From NCBI GenBank assembly GCA_003166855.1, contig PMUM01000083.1, positions 1 through 32,478 of the forward strand: DNA of 32,478 nucleotides. The letters run 5' to 3'. The stretch is from Acidobacteriaceae bacterium. GTDB taxonomy: Bacteria > Acidobacteriota > Terriglobia > Terriglobales > Acidobacteriaceae. How positions within the stretch are numbered: position 1 is the first letter of the stretch; each line of letters opens with the position of its first letter. Below are positions 18,703 through 27,060 of this stretch, in pieces. The notes beneath the pieces are model-generated. The model had not been told where the DNA came from, ran no database searches, and saw only the letters and a list, made by a program, of their open reading frames with translations. A program made the translations under genes and the position numbers.

Positions 18703-18852
18703 TCAAGCAGATCCTGTTTACTGATGCGCGGATTGTCGCACCTCGGGCGATCCGACGCAACCGCATCCGTTGAAGATGTCTCGCCGCAAAGATTCTCTCG
18801 TGGGCAAAAACCGGCGATTACCCCGCATACGTTTGTAGAGGAATGCCGATCG

Positions 18853-21800
18853 ATGCTCCGTCGCCAATGTAAGTTTGTCGCAAAGTGTTTTCTCCTATGG
18901 CTGCTCTTCTCCCTCGTCGCCAACTTTACCTGGGCACAATCCGAAACTGCGACGGTTTCCGGTCAGGTCGTGGATCCGTCAGGACTGAACATAACGGGTG
19001 CCCAGGTAAAGCTTGTAGACATTGATCGAGATACCAGCATCGGCGCAACCACCAACACTTCAGGCTTGTACACATTTCCGAGCGTTAAGCCCGGGCGCTA
19101 CAGGATGGAAGTCACAGCCGCGGGCTTCAGGGTGGTCAATGTCACGGGCGTCACGGTAAACGTCCAGGATCATCTCGAACAAAACTTCAAGCTAGTCGTG
19201 GGATCGATTTCCGAGTCGATGACGGTAACGGCGGACGCCTATAACGTGAACACGACCGATGCGACTGTCAGCACGGTCGTTGATCGGAACTTCGCGGAGA
19301 ACCTGCCGATGAATGGCAGGAGCTTTCAAGCCTTGATTCAACTAACACCTGGCGTTGTATCGATCGCTAGTACATCGCAAGACTCCGGCCAGTTCAGTGT
19401 CAACGGTCAGCGGGGCACGTCTAATTATTTTACGATTGATGGTGTCTCTGCCAACATCGGCATGTCCGCTGTTTCTGGTCAGGGGGCACTGAATAACGGC
19501 GCTGCCGGGACGCTTTCAGGGTTTAGCGTTCAAGGCGGTACTAACAGCCTGGTGTCGGTCGATGCTTTACAAGAATTTAGGATTCAAACGTCTACTTTTG
19601 CACCCGAATTTGGCCGAACTCCTGGCGCACAAGTGTCAATCGTCACTCGATCAGGGACAAACGAATTTCACGGTACACTATTTGACTATCTCCGCAATGA
19701 TGCGTTAGATGCGAATGATTGGTTTGCTAACCGCGATGGGCTGACTAAACCGCAGGAGCGTCAAAACGATTTTGGCGGAATGTTGGCTGGTCCAATAATT
19801 AAAAACCAAACCTTTTTTCTCTTTTCCTATGAAGGGCTTCGCCTGAGGCTTCCAGAGGTCGCCGAATCGGAGGTCCCTTCTCAGAGTGCAAGAGTGTCGG
19901 CGATCACAACCCTCCAGCCCTATTTCAATTCATTCCCAGTGCCAGCAGCAGGTGCCCCAGACATCAATGGCATTTCGCCTTTCAATGCGAGTTATTCGAA
20001 TCGTTCCACATTGGATGCAGTCAGCCTTCGCATAGACCAGCGGGTCAGTGACAAAGTCACTCTCTTCGGTAGGTACAACTACTCTCCCTCAGATCTGTTT
20101 CAGCGACCCCTGGGCCACTCACTGAACACTCTAGAAACATCCAAGATAGCAACGCAAACATTGACAATAGGTAGCAGCTGGAACATCTCACCCGAGCTCA
20201 GCAATGAGCTGCGACTTAACTATAGTCGTGGCAATGCCCGGGCCAACTTTGTATTGGACAATTTCGGGGGCGCGGTGCCTCTGACAGTTTCGGAACTGGG
20301 TTTCCCCACTCCGTTTGACACACCGAATTCATCTTTTGCGTTCCAGTTATTTGACGGGGTCTCGGGCCTCTACCTCGGGCAGGTCGCGCACAACGTGCAG
20401 CGACAGTGGAACGTGGTTGACGGTCTGACTTGGCAGCGGGGTTCGCACACGCTCAAGTTCGGCGTCGACTATAGACGACTGATGCCGACCAGCGCACCTC
20501 CCCAGTACGTCCAGGATGCCTTCTTTCTCAGCGTGAATGCAGCTGAGTCAGGCCAGATGTTATTTTCCATCCTGCAACAGGCTCGCGGTGCAGCGCTCCT
20601 TTTCCAAAACCTGGGTAGTTTTGCGCAGGACACGTGGCGTATTACTTCTCGCCTAACCGTGACCTACGGTCTGCGGTGGGACATCGATTCTGCACCCTCG
20701 TCGCGCAACGGCCTCAACTTGCAGGCAGTAACAAACTTTGACGACCCCTCGCAATTGGCGTTAGCGCCAGATGGCGTGCCTATTTTTGCGACTAAATTCG
20801 GGAATGTGGCGCCGCGACTTGGCATGGCCTACCAGTTCACGCAAAAACAGGGTTGGGAAACCGTGCTGCGGGCGGGCTGGGGAAAATTCTTCGACTTGGC
20901 AACAGCTGAGGTGGGAGAACTAACGAACGGTATTAGCTATCCCTTTGGCAGCACGGCGTTCCCCTGTTGCGCGTTTCCGCTCGACGCCGCCGCGGCAACG
21001 CCGCCTCCAATTTCGAGAAGTCTTCCTTTCGGGGTGTTGACCGCTTTTGATCCAAAGCTCGGGCTGCCCTATGTCCAGGAATGGAACGTCGCGTTGGAAC
21101 AGTCTTTAGGCAGGAATCAATCCGTAACGGCTTCATACATTGGTTCTGCGGGCAGGCGTCTCATAGAGACCGTCGGAATCATCTCGCCCAATCCAAACTT
21201 TGGCGAGGCTCTGCTCATATCGAACGGAGGAACATCTGACTACAATGCACTGCAAATTCAGGCGAACCGGCGGCTGTCTCACAGTTTGCAGGCGCTTGCT
21301 TCCTACACGTGGGCGCACTCAATCGACACCGGTTCCGCTTCTTCTCTTGGCCAAGCCTCCAATACATTTGATCCTCGGGCGGGCGCCCAGGCGAACCGCG
21401 GGCCCTCTGATTTCGATATTCGTCAGGCGTTTTCGGCGGGCGTAACATACGACATTCCCGTTCCCCATGTCAATGCATTGGCGAAAGCCATCCTGCGCGG
21501 CTGGTCGCTCCAGAACATCATTCTGGCTCGTTCTGCGCCACCGGTAAACGTCGACGACAGCGCATTCCAAGGCTTGTTAGGAAGCAGTTTTGCGGACGTT
21601 CGAGCCGATCTGATCCCAGGAATTCCTTCATATATTTTCGGGTCGCAGTATCCAGGCGGGAAGATACTCAACAACACGCCCAACCTGGGCGGACCTGGCT
21701 GCCTGGGACCCTATTGCCCTCCCCCCACCGATGCGAACGGTAATCCCTTGCGGCAAGGAAATCTGTCGCGAAATGCGCTCAGAGGTTTTGGCGCAACACA

Positions 21801-22062
21801 ATGGGATTTCGCAGTCCATCGCGAGTTCCCAATTCGCGAATCCCTAAAGCTTCAGTTCCGGGCAGAGATGTTTAATCTTCTTAACCATCCCAACTTCGGG
21901 AGTCCGATTGGTGACCTCAGCAATAACTCTCAGTTCGGTCAGTCCGTGCAGATGCTTGGGAGAAGCCTCGACGGCCAAAATCAGGGTGGAGGCAGTTTCA
22001 GCTCGCTCTATCAGATCGGGGGCCCGCGGTCCATCCAGCTCGCTCTCAAATTGGTGTTCTGA
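18853..22062 (+). CDS. TonB-dependent receptor, Oar/carboxypeptidase-regulatory-like type
   Basis: Likely ATG at 18853 (MLRRQCKFVAKCFLLWLLFSLVANFTWAQSE, signal peptide) inside track ORF 18211..22062. N-terminal TVSGQVVDPSGLNITGAQVKLVD...GLYTFPSVKPGRYRMEV; plug ENLPMNGRSFQALIQLTPGV; C-terminal Phe. Confidence 0.93.
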   Translation: MLRRQCKFVAKCFLLWLLFSLVANFTWAQSETATVSGQVVDPSGLNITGAQVKLVDIDRDTSIGATTNTSGLYTFPSVKPGRYRMEVTAAGFRVVNVTGVTVNVQDHLEQNFKLVVGSISESMTVTADAYNVNTTDATVSTVVDRNFAENLPMNGRSFQALIQLTPGVVSIASTSQDSGQFSVNGQRGTSNYFTIDGVSANIGMSAVSGQGALNNGAAGTLSGFSVQGGTNSLVSVDALQEFRIQTSTFAPEFGRTPGAQVSIVTRSGTNEFHGTLFDYLRNDALDANDWFANRDGLTKPQERQNDFGGMLAGPIIKNQTFFLFSYEGLRLRLPEVAESEVPSQSARVSAITTLQPYFNSFPVPAAGAPDINGISPFNASYSNRSTLDAVSLRIDQRVSDKVTLFGRYNYSPSDLFQRPLGHSLNTLETSKIATQTLTIGSSWNISPELSNELRLNYSRGNARANFVLDNFGGAVPLTVSELGFPTPFDTPNSSFAFQLFDGVSGLYLGQVAHNVQRQWNVVDGLTWQRGSHTLKFGVDYRRLMPTSAPPQYVQDAFFLSVNAAESGQMLFSILQQARGAALLFQNLGSFAQDTWRITSRLTVTYGLRWDIDSAPSSRNGLNLQAVTNFDDPSQLALAPDGVPIFATKFGNVAPRLGMAYQFTQKQGWETVLRAGWGKFFDLATAEVGELTNGISYPFGSTAFPCCAFPLDAAAATPPPISRSLPFGVLTAFDPKLGLPYVQEWNVALEQSLGRNQSVTASYIGSAGRRLIETVGIISPNPNFGEALLISNGGTSDYNALQIQANRRLSHSLQALASYTWAHSIDTGSASSLGQASNTFDPRAGAQANRGPSDFDIRQAFSAGVTYDIPVPHVNALAKAILRGWSLQNIILARSAPPVNVDDSAFQGLLGSSFADVRADLIPGIPSYIFGSQYPGGKILNNTPNLGGPGCLGPYCPPPTDANGNPLRQGNLSRNALRGFGATQWDFAVHREFPIRESLKLQFRAEMFNLLNHPNFGSPIGDLSNNSQFGQSVQMLGRSLDGQNQGGGSFSSLYQIGGPRSIQLALKLVF

Positions 22063-22065
22063 CGA

Positions 22066-24471
22066 ATGGGCATCCTGAAATCAGCTGCATCAACACCTTT
22101 GATTGATCGAGGAGTCCACCTGTTGTCGAAAATTCCTATCAGCGTCGACGAATGGCACTCCATATGGAACCAACAATTCACGATTGCGCCTCGTCTTCGG
22201 TCAGGAATTCAATCTCGGAAGATCGTGCTGTTCTTTCTTCTCGGGTTGCTACCTGTCAGAGCCTATACAGCGTCCAAGCATTGGCCAGACGCGGATCTCA
22301 CAGCAAAGCAGCCGACTAGGCGTCCGCCGACCGTGGCGGACTCAATTGGGATGACCAACCTGGGAGACCCCGAATACATTCGCGGCGGAACTTCTCGCGA
22401 CCGCGTTGCGGTGTTCTCGCCGGATGGCAGTAGATTTGTTATTGTCCTGAAAAAGGGCAATCTTGATCAAGACACAAATGAATACGCGTTATTTCAGTGG
22501 CGGACGAGCGAGATCTCTCACTCGCACGTTCCCGAGCACTTGCTGACGATGTCTTCTTCCTCGAATCGGGGAGCCATCGAGGACGTCAGATGGATGAACG
22601 ACAGCGAGACCCTCGTGTTTCTAGGGGAGAACCCGAACGAATTGCGACAGCTTTATACATTTAACGTTCGCACACGAAAACTTACGACGATTACCCGCAA
22701 TCCAACGAATCTTCTCTGTTATGGCATGACGCCGGACGGCCACAACTTCGCCTACGTAGCAAAAGAACCTCCTCGCGCCTTCTTTGATCCAAGTGCCCGA
22801 CGCCAGGGAATTGTCGTAACGACTGAATTGCTCATGGACCTATTGGCAGGGCGGAAAGGGGGTGATGCGGTGTTCGGAGGAGAGGGTCAGTTATTTATTA
22901 AAACAGGACTCGACGACGCCAGACGACTGGAAGTTCCGGGTATACCCGGATCTGAATGTGAACTTAGCATGTCTCCGAACGGAGAATACATCGTCATGCC
23001 TCTGCGGGTAGCCAAAATTCCGCAGAATTGGAAAGACTACGCGGACTCCGATGTACACGCGAGCAGTGTGAAAGAGCTGCGCGAAGGAGAGTTCTCCGAT
23101 TTGCAGAGACTAGAAATTGTTAACGCAGAGACGTCGAAGAACGAAGTGTTTTTGAACTCGCCGATCCAGGGGAAAGAGACCAGGATGGTTTGGTCTCCCG
23201 ACGGTCACTCTGTCGCCATTGGCAACGTTCTGCTGCCGCTAGATAACAGTGAGAGTAGCGAGATCACGACAAGACAATCAAAACTCTTCTCGGTGGAACT
23301 GGGTGTCCCGAGCGGCGAGATTACGATGATCACTGATGAAGAATTAAAGCTACTAAACTGGGACAAAACGACTCATCGACTAGCCTTCGAAGAACCAGGA
23401 ATCGCCTGGTACGACTCTGAGCCTGGTTCCAAAGTCTTCTTTGCCAAAGCTGGATCAAAGTGGGGCAAGATAAATGGGGAAAACTCGAAAGCGGCAGGGC
23501 CTGAGATCTTTTTGAAAGAAGACATGAATACCCCGCCGAAGATCGTCGCGATCGATCCGTTGACGCACCGGGAGGCAATGCTGCTAGACCTGAACCCACA
23601 GTTTGCTGCACTCAGATTTGGCAAGGTCGAGGAGGTCATGTGGAACTCGTCGGATGGTCATGTGGTAAAGGGTGGACTCTACTATCCAGTTGATTATGTA
23701 TCAGGAAAACGGTATCCCCTTGTGATACAGACGCATTTCTGGTCTGCGAAGAGATTTTGGATAGATGGACCTTGGACGACTGCTTTTGCAGCACAAGCAC
23801 TAGCAGGCAAAAGCATCATGGTTCTTCAAGCTGACGAGGATGTTAGCGAAATCGGCACGCCCAACGAAGCTCCTCGCGAAATCGCCTCTTTTGAGGGAGC
23901 CGTCGATTACCTCGACCAAAGAGGACTTGTCGATCGCAGTCGTGTTGGTATTATCGGGTTCAGCCGGACGTGCCTTCATGTCAAATATGCACTGACGCAT
24001 TCGGCGGTTCGCTTTGCCGCAGCTTCGGTCACAGACGGTGTGGATGGTGGGTATTTTCAATATATCCAATCGATATCGCCATCCGGGACTGCCTACACTT
24101 TGGACAGCGAAGCGATAAATGGTGGCTCGCCGTTCGGAGACAAGTTAATCAACTGGCTTGAACGTTCACCTGGATTCAACCTTGACAAGGTTCATACTCC
24201 CGTTCGCATCGTGGCCGAGAATGCCGATGTGGTCTTATTCGAGTGGGAATGGTTTGCCGGTTTATCTCGTTTGGACAAACCTGTGGAAATGATTGTGATG
24301 CAAGATGGAGAACACATCCTACAGAAGCCCTGGGAGCGAATGATCTCACAGCAGGGCAACGTGGACTGGTTTGATTTTTGGCTTAACGACGAGGAAGACC
24401 CGGATCCCGCCAAAAGCGCGCAGTACCAACGTTGGCGAAAAATGCGGGTCAAATCAGTTCGTAGGCAATGA
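22066..24471 (+). CDS. S9-family peptidase of the Atxe2-like lasso-peptide isopeptidase type
   Basis: Starts 4 nt after the receptor stop. Beta-propeller then alpha/beta hydrolase domain; nucleophile VGIIGFSRTCLHVKYALTHS; C-terminal QDGEHILQKPWERMISQQGNVDWFDFWLNDEEDPDPAKSAQYQRWRKMR. Confidence 0.8.
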   Translation: MGILKSAASTPLIDRGVHLLSKIPISVDEWHSIWNQQFTIAPRLRSGIQSRKIVLFFLLGLLPVRAYTASKHWPDADLTAKQPTRRPPTVADSIGMTNLGDPEYIRGGTSRDRVAVFSPDGSRFVIVLKKGNLDQDTNEYALFQWRTSEISHSHVPEHLLTMSSSSNRGAIEDVRWMNDSETLVFLGENPNELRQLYTFNVRTRKLTTITRNPTNLLCYGMTPDGHNFAYVAKEPPRAFFDPSARRQGIVVTTELLMDLLAGRKGGDAVFGGEGQLFIKTGLDDARRLEVPGIPGSECELSMSPNGEYIVMPLRVAKIPQNWKDYADSDVHASSVKELREGEFSDLQRLEIVNAETSKNEVFLNSPIQGKETRMVWSPDGHSVAIGNVLLPLDNSESSEITTRQSKLFSVELGVPSGEITMITDEELKLLNWDKTTHRLAFEEPGIAWYDSEPGSKVFFAKAGSKWGKINGENSKAAGPEIFLKEDMNTPPKIVAIDPLTHREAMLLDLNPQFAALRFGKVEEVMWNSSDGHVVKGGLYYPVDYVSGKRYPLVIQTHFWSAKRFWIDGPWTTAFAAQALAGKSIMVLQADEDVSEIGTPNEAPREIASFEGAVDYLDQRGLVDRSRVGIIGFSRTCLHVKYALTHSAVRFAAASVTDGVDGGYFQYIQSISPSGTAYTLDSEAINGGSPFGDKLINWLERSPGFNLDKVHTPVRIVAENADVVLFEWEWFAGLSRLDKPVEMIVMQDGEHILQKPWERMISQQGNVDWFDFWLNDEEDPDPAKSAQYQRWRKMRVKSVRRQ

Positions 24472-24473
24472 AC

Positions 24474-24510
24474 ACACCTTCCCGGCCTTGCCGGCGGGCT
24501 GGGAAGGTGT
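24474..24510. terminator. Perfect inverted repeat between convergent genes; possible bidirectional terminator
   Basis: ACACCTTCCC (24474-24483) and GGGAAGGTGT (24501-24510), 10-bp perfect arms. No clear T-tract. Confidence 0.5.
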
Positions 24511-24530
24511 TACCGCTTCAGTCGTGTTGG

Positions 24531-24677
24531 CTACTCATCCAGATCGTAGGCTGCTACGCTGTGGATTGCGCCCTGTGTTCCGTCAGGAACGTTCGACTTC
24601 TTCGGATTGCCTTGCATGTCGGTGATGACTGCGACGGCGTTCCCAAGGATACGAACTTCAGGTTTGCTGTATTTCAT
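24531..24677 (-). CDS. Candidate lasso-type RiPP precursor peptide (48 aa)
   Basis: MKYSKPEVRILGNAVAVITDMQGNPKKSNVPDGTQGAIHSVAAYDLDE. Strong RBS AAAGGAGG 7-8 nt upstream of ATG. YxxPxVxxxG leader motif. Directly downstream of the cyclase gene. Too short for the ORF track. Confidence 0.75.
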   Translation of the reverse strand: MKYSKPEVRILGNAVAVITDMQGNPKKSNVPDGTQGAIHSVAAYDLDE

Positions 24678-24736
24678 CGTTTTGTCCTCCTTTCTCACGG
24701 TGTTCTCACCACTTTGCTAGCGGAAGTGATGGAGAT

Positions 24737-26674
24737 CTAAAGATGCTCAATATTCGTTGCTTCTATGCCGTGGTAACTCCTTTGAAATGAGGGCGAAGCT
24801 ACAACCGGATCAATCAAGCCACGCGAGATCAAACTGCGCAGCCAAAACTCAAGCGAGATCGCCTTTAGTAGCCGTACGGTGTGTACCTTCGTTCCATTTG
24901 TGGCGGCATGTAATGTGTCCAGAAACGCCCCCTGGTTGATGTACCCGAGACTCGTGCAAATTGGCGAGTCAAAGGCGAGTAGCAACTGCTCAAAGTTGTT
25001 CGCCAAAGCGACTAGAGGCGTGCGCGCCCCAAACTGCTTGGTTCTGCGCGACAAAATTTCTCGCGGTACGATCCCCGCCAGCGAACGTCGCATTAGAGAT
25101 CTTCTCTCGCCTGGGCGAAGGATCTGGCTTGCCGGTATGGATAAGATGAACTCGATCAAATCTTGATCAAGGTACGGGTAGCGGGTCTCTTCGATCGTCA
25201 CGACGGAGGGGGTCCACTTTGCCATCTTTCTGGCGATCAGAGAGACTCCGCCGAAGTACGAGCGGCGGCTTGGCAGCCATGTGTCGAATGTCTCAGCGAC
25301 TCCAAGTTGTCTAAGGGCAAGTTGCGTTCGTACGGCAAATTTATTTTCAATCCAGTTTTCGATTGTGGCGTCTCTGGATAGGTACTGGCCGACCGAATTT
25401 GGCAGCAATCCGATGCAGGACTGCCACAAAAGTTGAAGGAATGGTTTTCGCTTGACCAAACTCCACTGGACGAGCTGTTTGGCTAGTTGGCCAAACCTGA
25501 ATTGAACGATGAGATCGGCGAGCAGCGCATGCGGGTCCGGCACGCCACCCAAGAACTCATCGCCGCCAATTCCGGACAAAACGGCTCGGTAACCTCCGTT
25601 CTGGACCACCGCTGCGCGCTCAGCGTCTAGGGCCGTTGCGGCAGCGAAATGGCCCGGGAGGGGAACGAAGTCGATGTATTCGAGAGACGCCGGACAAGTT
25701 CCTAACTGGCTGGTATCGATGTGATGTCCGATTCTTCTACGAAATCCTTCTACCTTTTGAAAATAGATCCAGTCATCTCCGTTCGGTTCCGTTTTATCGT
25801 AGAAAGACAGAGTGTCGACTCTACGCATGGCCGTGCCCGGCGCGGCAACGACGTCATCGGCCATGCAAACAATCGATGAGGAGTCCAATCCACCGCTGAG
25901 CTCCGCAAGAATCGGTGAGTCTGAACGCAACCTGCGGCGGACAGATTGGCGGAACACGTGGCGGAAGTGCTCCTCGTATTCTGTGTCCTTCTTGTAACGA
26001 ATGCGGGACTGGGTGCTGAATCGCCAATACCGTTCCTCGTGAAGTCCTCCGATGTTAATTTGCGCGAACTTTCCCGGGGGAACTTCGCGAATCTCGCGAT
26101 AGGGAGTCAGGTCGGCATCGGGATCTTGTGCGAAATATCCAGCGATGTAGTCATCGTCGATGTGGAGTGTTTCTCCCGAGAAAAGAACGAGGGGCGCGAG
26201 ATCTGTGGACCACCAGATTCGGTCCTTCCTTAGATAGTAGAAGATATGCCGGATGCCAATGTAGTCGACGGCAAGAACAAGGTCCCTCTGCAGCGGTTTC
26301 CAGACGGACATCGCCCAGTCACCGATGATTCGGCGGAAGCAGTTGGTTTCCCAGCGGTCGAAAGCGGCACCGACGATAGCGACATCGGTGGGTTCCACTT
26401 CGAGATCGCTGTGCAGATCAGCGATCAAATCATCGCGATTGTCAAGACGACCGTCCCACGTCAGGGCAAAGCCCCGCCGGGACAAAAATGGCTGCTTCTC
26501 GCGGCGCGACTCAGCCGTGGTGTAGAACGGGCGATAGAGAAGAGCGATTGACCCGTCCAGATGAAAGCGTTCACCATCAGGGCCTTGGCGCTTCATGGCC
26601 TCGCTGATGGCCGCGAGTAGTTTCCGGTCGACTATCTTGCCATCGAGATTCCAAATGCCAGCCTGGACGCTCAC
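24737..26674 (-). CDS. Lasso peptide cyclase, asparagine-synthetase-like (C protein)
   Basis: Track ORF 24737..26917; likely GTG at 26674 preceded by GAGGAG. GIWNLDGK...RGFALTWDGRLDNRDDL..., AELSGGLDSSSIVCMA (PP-loop), LSGIGGDEFLGGVPD. Confidence 0.88.
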   Translation of the reverse strand: MSVQAGIWNLDGKIVDRKLLAAISEAMKRQGPDGERFHLDGSIALLYRPFYTTAESRREKQPFLSRRGFALTWDGRLDNRDDLIADLHSDLEVEPTDVAIVGAAFDRWETNCFRRIIGDWAMSVWKPLQRDLVLAVDYIGIRHIFYYLRKDRIWWSTDLAPLVLFSGETLHIDDDYIAGYFAQDPDADLTPYREIREVPPGKFAQINIGGLHEERYWRFSTQSRIRYKKDTEYEEHFRHVFRQSVRRRLRSDSPILAELSGGLDSSSIVCMADDVVAAPGTAMRRVDTLSFYDKTEPNGDDWIYFQKVEGFRRRIGHHIDTSQLGTCPASLEYIDFVPLPGHFAAATALDAERAAVVQNGGYRAVLSGIGGDEFLGGVPDPHALLADLIVQFRFGQLAKQLVQWSLVKRKPFLQLLWQSCIGLLPNSVGQYLSRDATIENWIENKFAVRTQLALRQLGVAETFDTWLPSRRSYFGGVSLIARKMAKWTPSVVTIEETRYPYLDQDLIEFILSIPASQILRPGERRSLMRRSLAGIVPREILSRRTKQFGARTPLVALANNFEQLLLAFDSPICTSLGYINQGAFLDTLHAATNGTKVHTVRLLKAISLEFWLRSLISRGLIDPVVASPSFQRSYHGIEATNIEHL

Positions 26675-26688
26675 AGCAGTCTCCTCGC

Positions 26689-27060
26689 CTAGCAACGATC
26701 CCAAACGGCGTAGGTCGCTTGGACGTTCGAGCGCTCGTTGATCGTTCGCCCTTCGACCTCTACCCAAGCGTGAGCTTTGAAGGGCAATTTTTGGGCACCC
26801 AAGACCATGTCCGCACGAACCGCGTGCCTCCTGAGCAAATAGATAGTCACGAAGGACCGCTGTAAGCAGAGAGCTTGTTTCGGATACCAAACACAAGCGT
26901 GATTGACCGCCATGCACACACGGTCAATGATGTCCTGTTCCGCAGGCACGTTGGCAACTTTCCAACCCTTGACAGTGCTGTGCAGAACCCGAAAAGAGCA
27001 GACGGCCTGCAAAATGTCGTAGGCCAAGAGCATGAACAATGCTTGGAAGAGCAGAATCAC
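26689..27060 (-). CDS. Lasso peptide leader protease, B2 / transglutaminase-like
   Basis: CVWYPKQALCLQRSFVTIYLLRRHAVRADMVLGAQKLPFKAHAWVEVEGRTINE (Cys-His-Asn/Asp protease signature of B2). GTG 27060 overlaps the upstream stop as GTGA; the longer track ORF starts at 27171. Confidence 0.85.
   Translation of the reverse strand: MILLFQALFMLLAYDILQAVCSFRVLHSTVKGWKVANVPAEQDIIDRVCMAVNHACVWYPKQALCLQRSFVTIYLLRRHAVRADMVLGAQKLPFKAHAWVEVEGRTINERSNVQATYAVWDRC

Noticed and set aside
18211-18852. N-terminal extension of the TonB-receptor ORF
   Set aside because: A signal peptide begins at M 18853; the upstream 214 codons are antisense to the caspase-like gene.
18699-18923. 74 aa minus ORF overlapping the caspase-like GTG start
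   Set aside because: Overlaps the receptor signal-peptide region antisense and has unremarkable composition.
24468-24740. 90 aa plus-strand ORF between isopeptidase and cyclase
   Set aside because: Antisense to the 48 aa precursor candidate, which has a strong RBS and leader motif; the plus ORF has neither.
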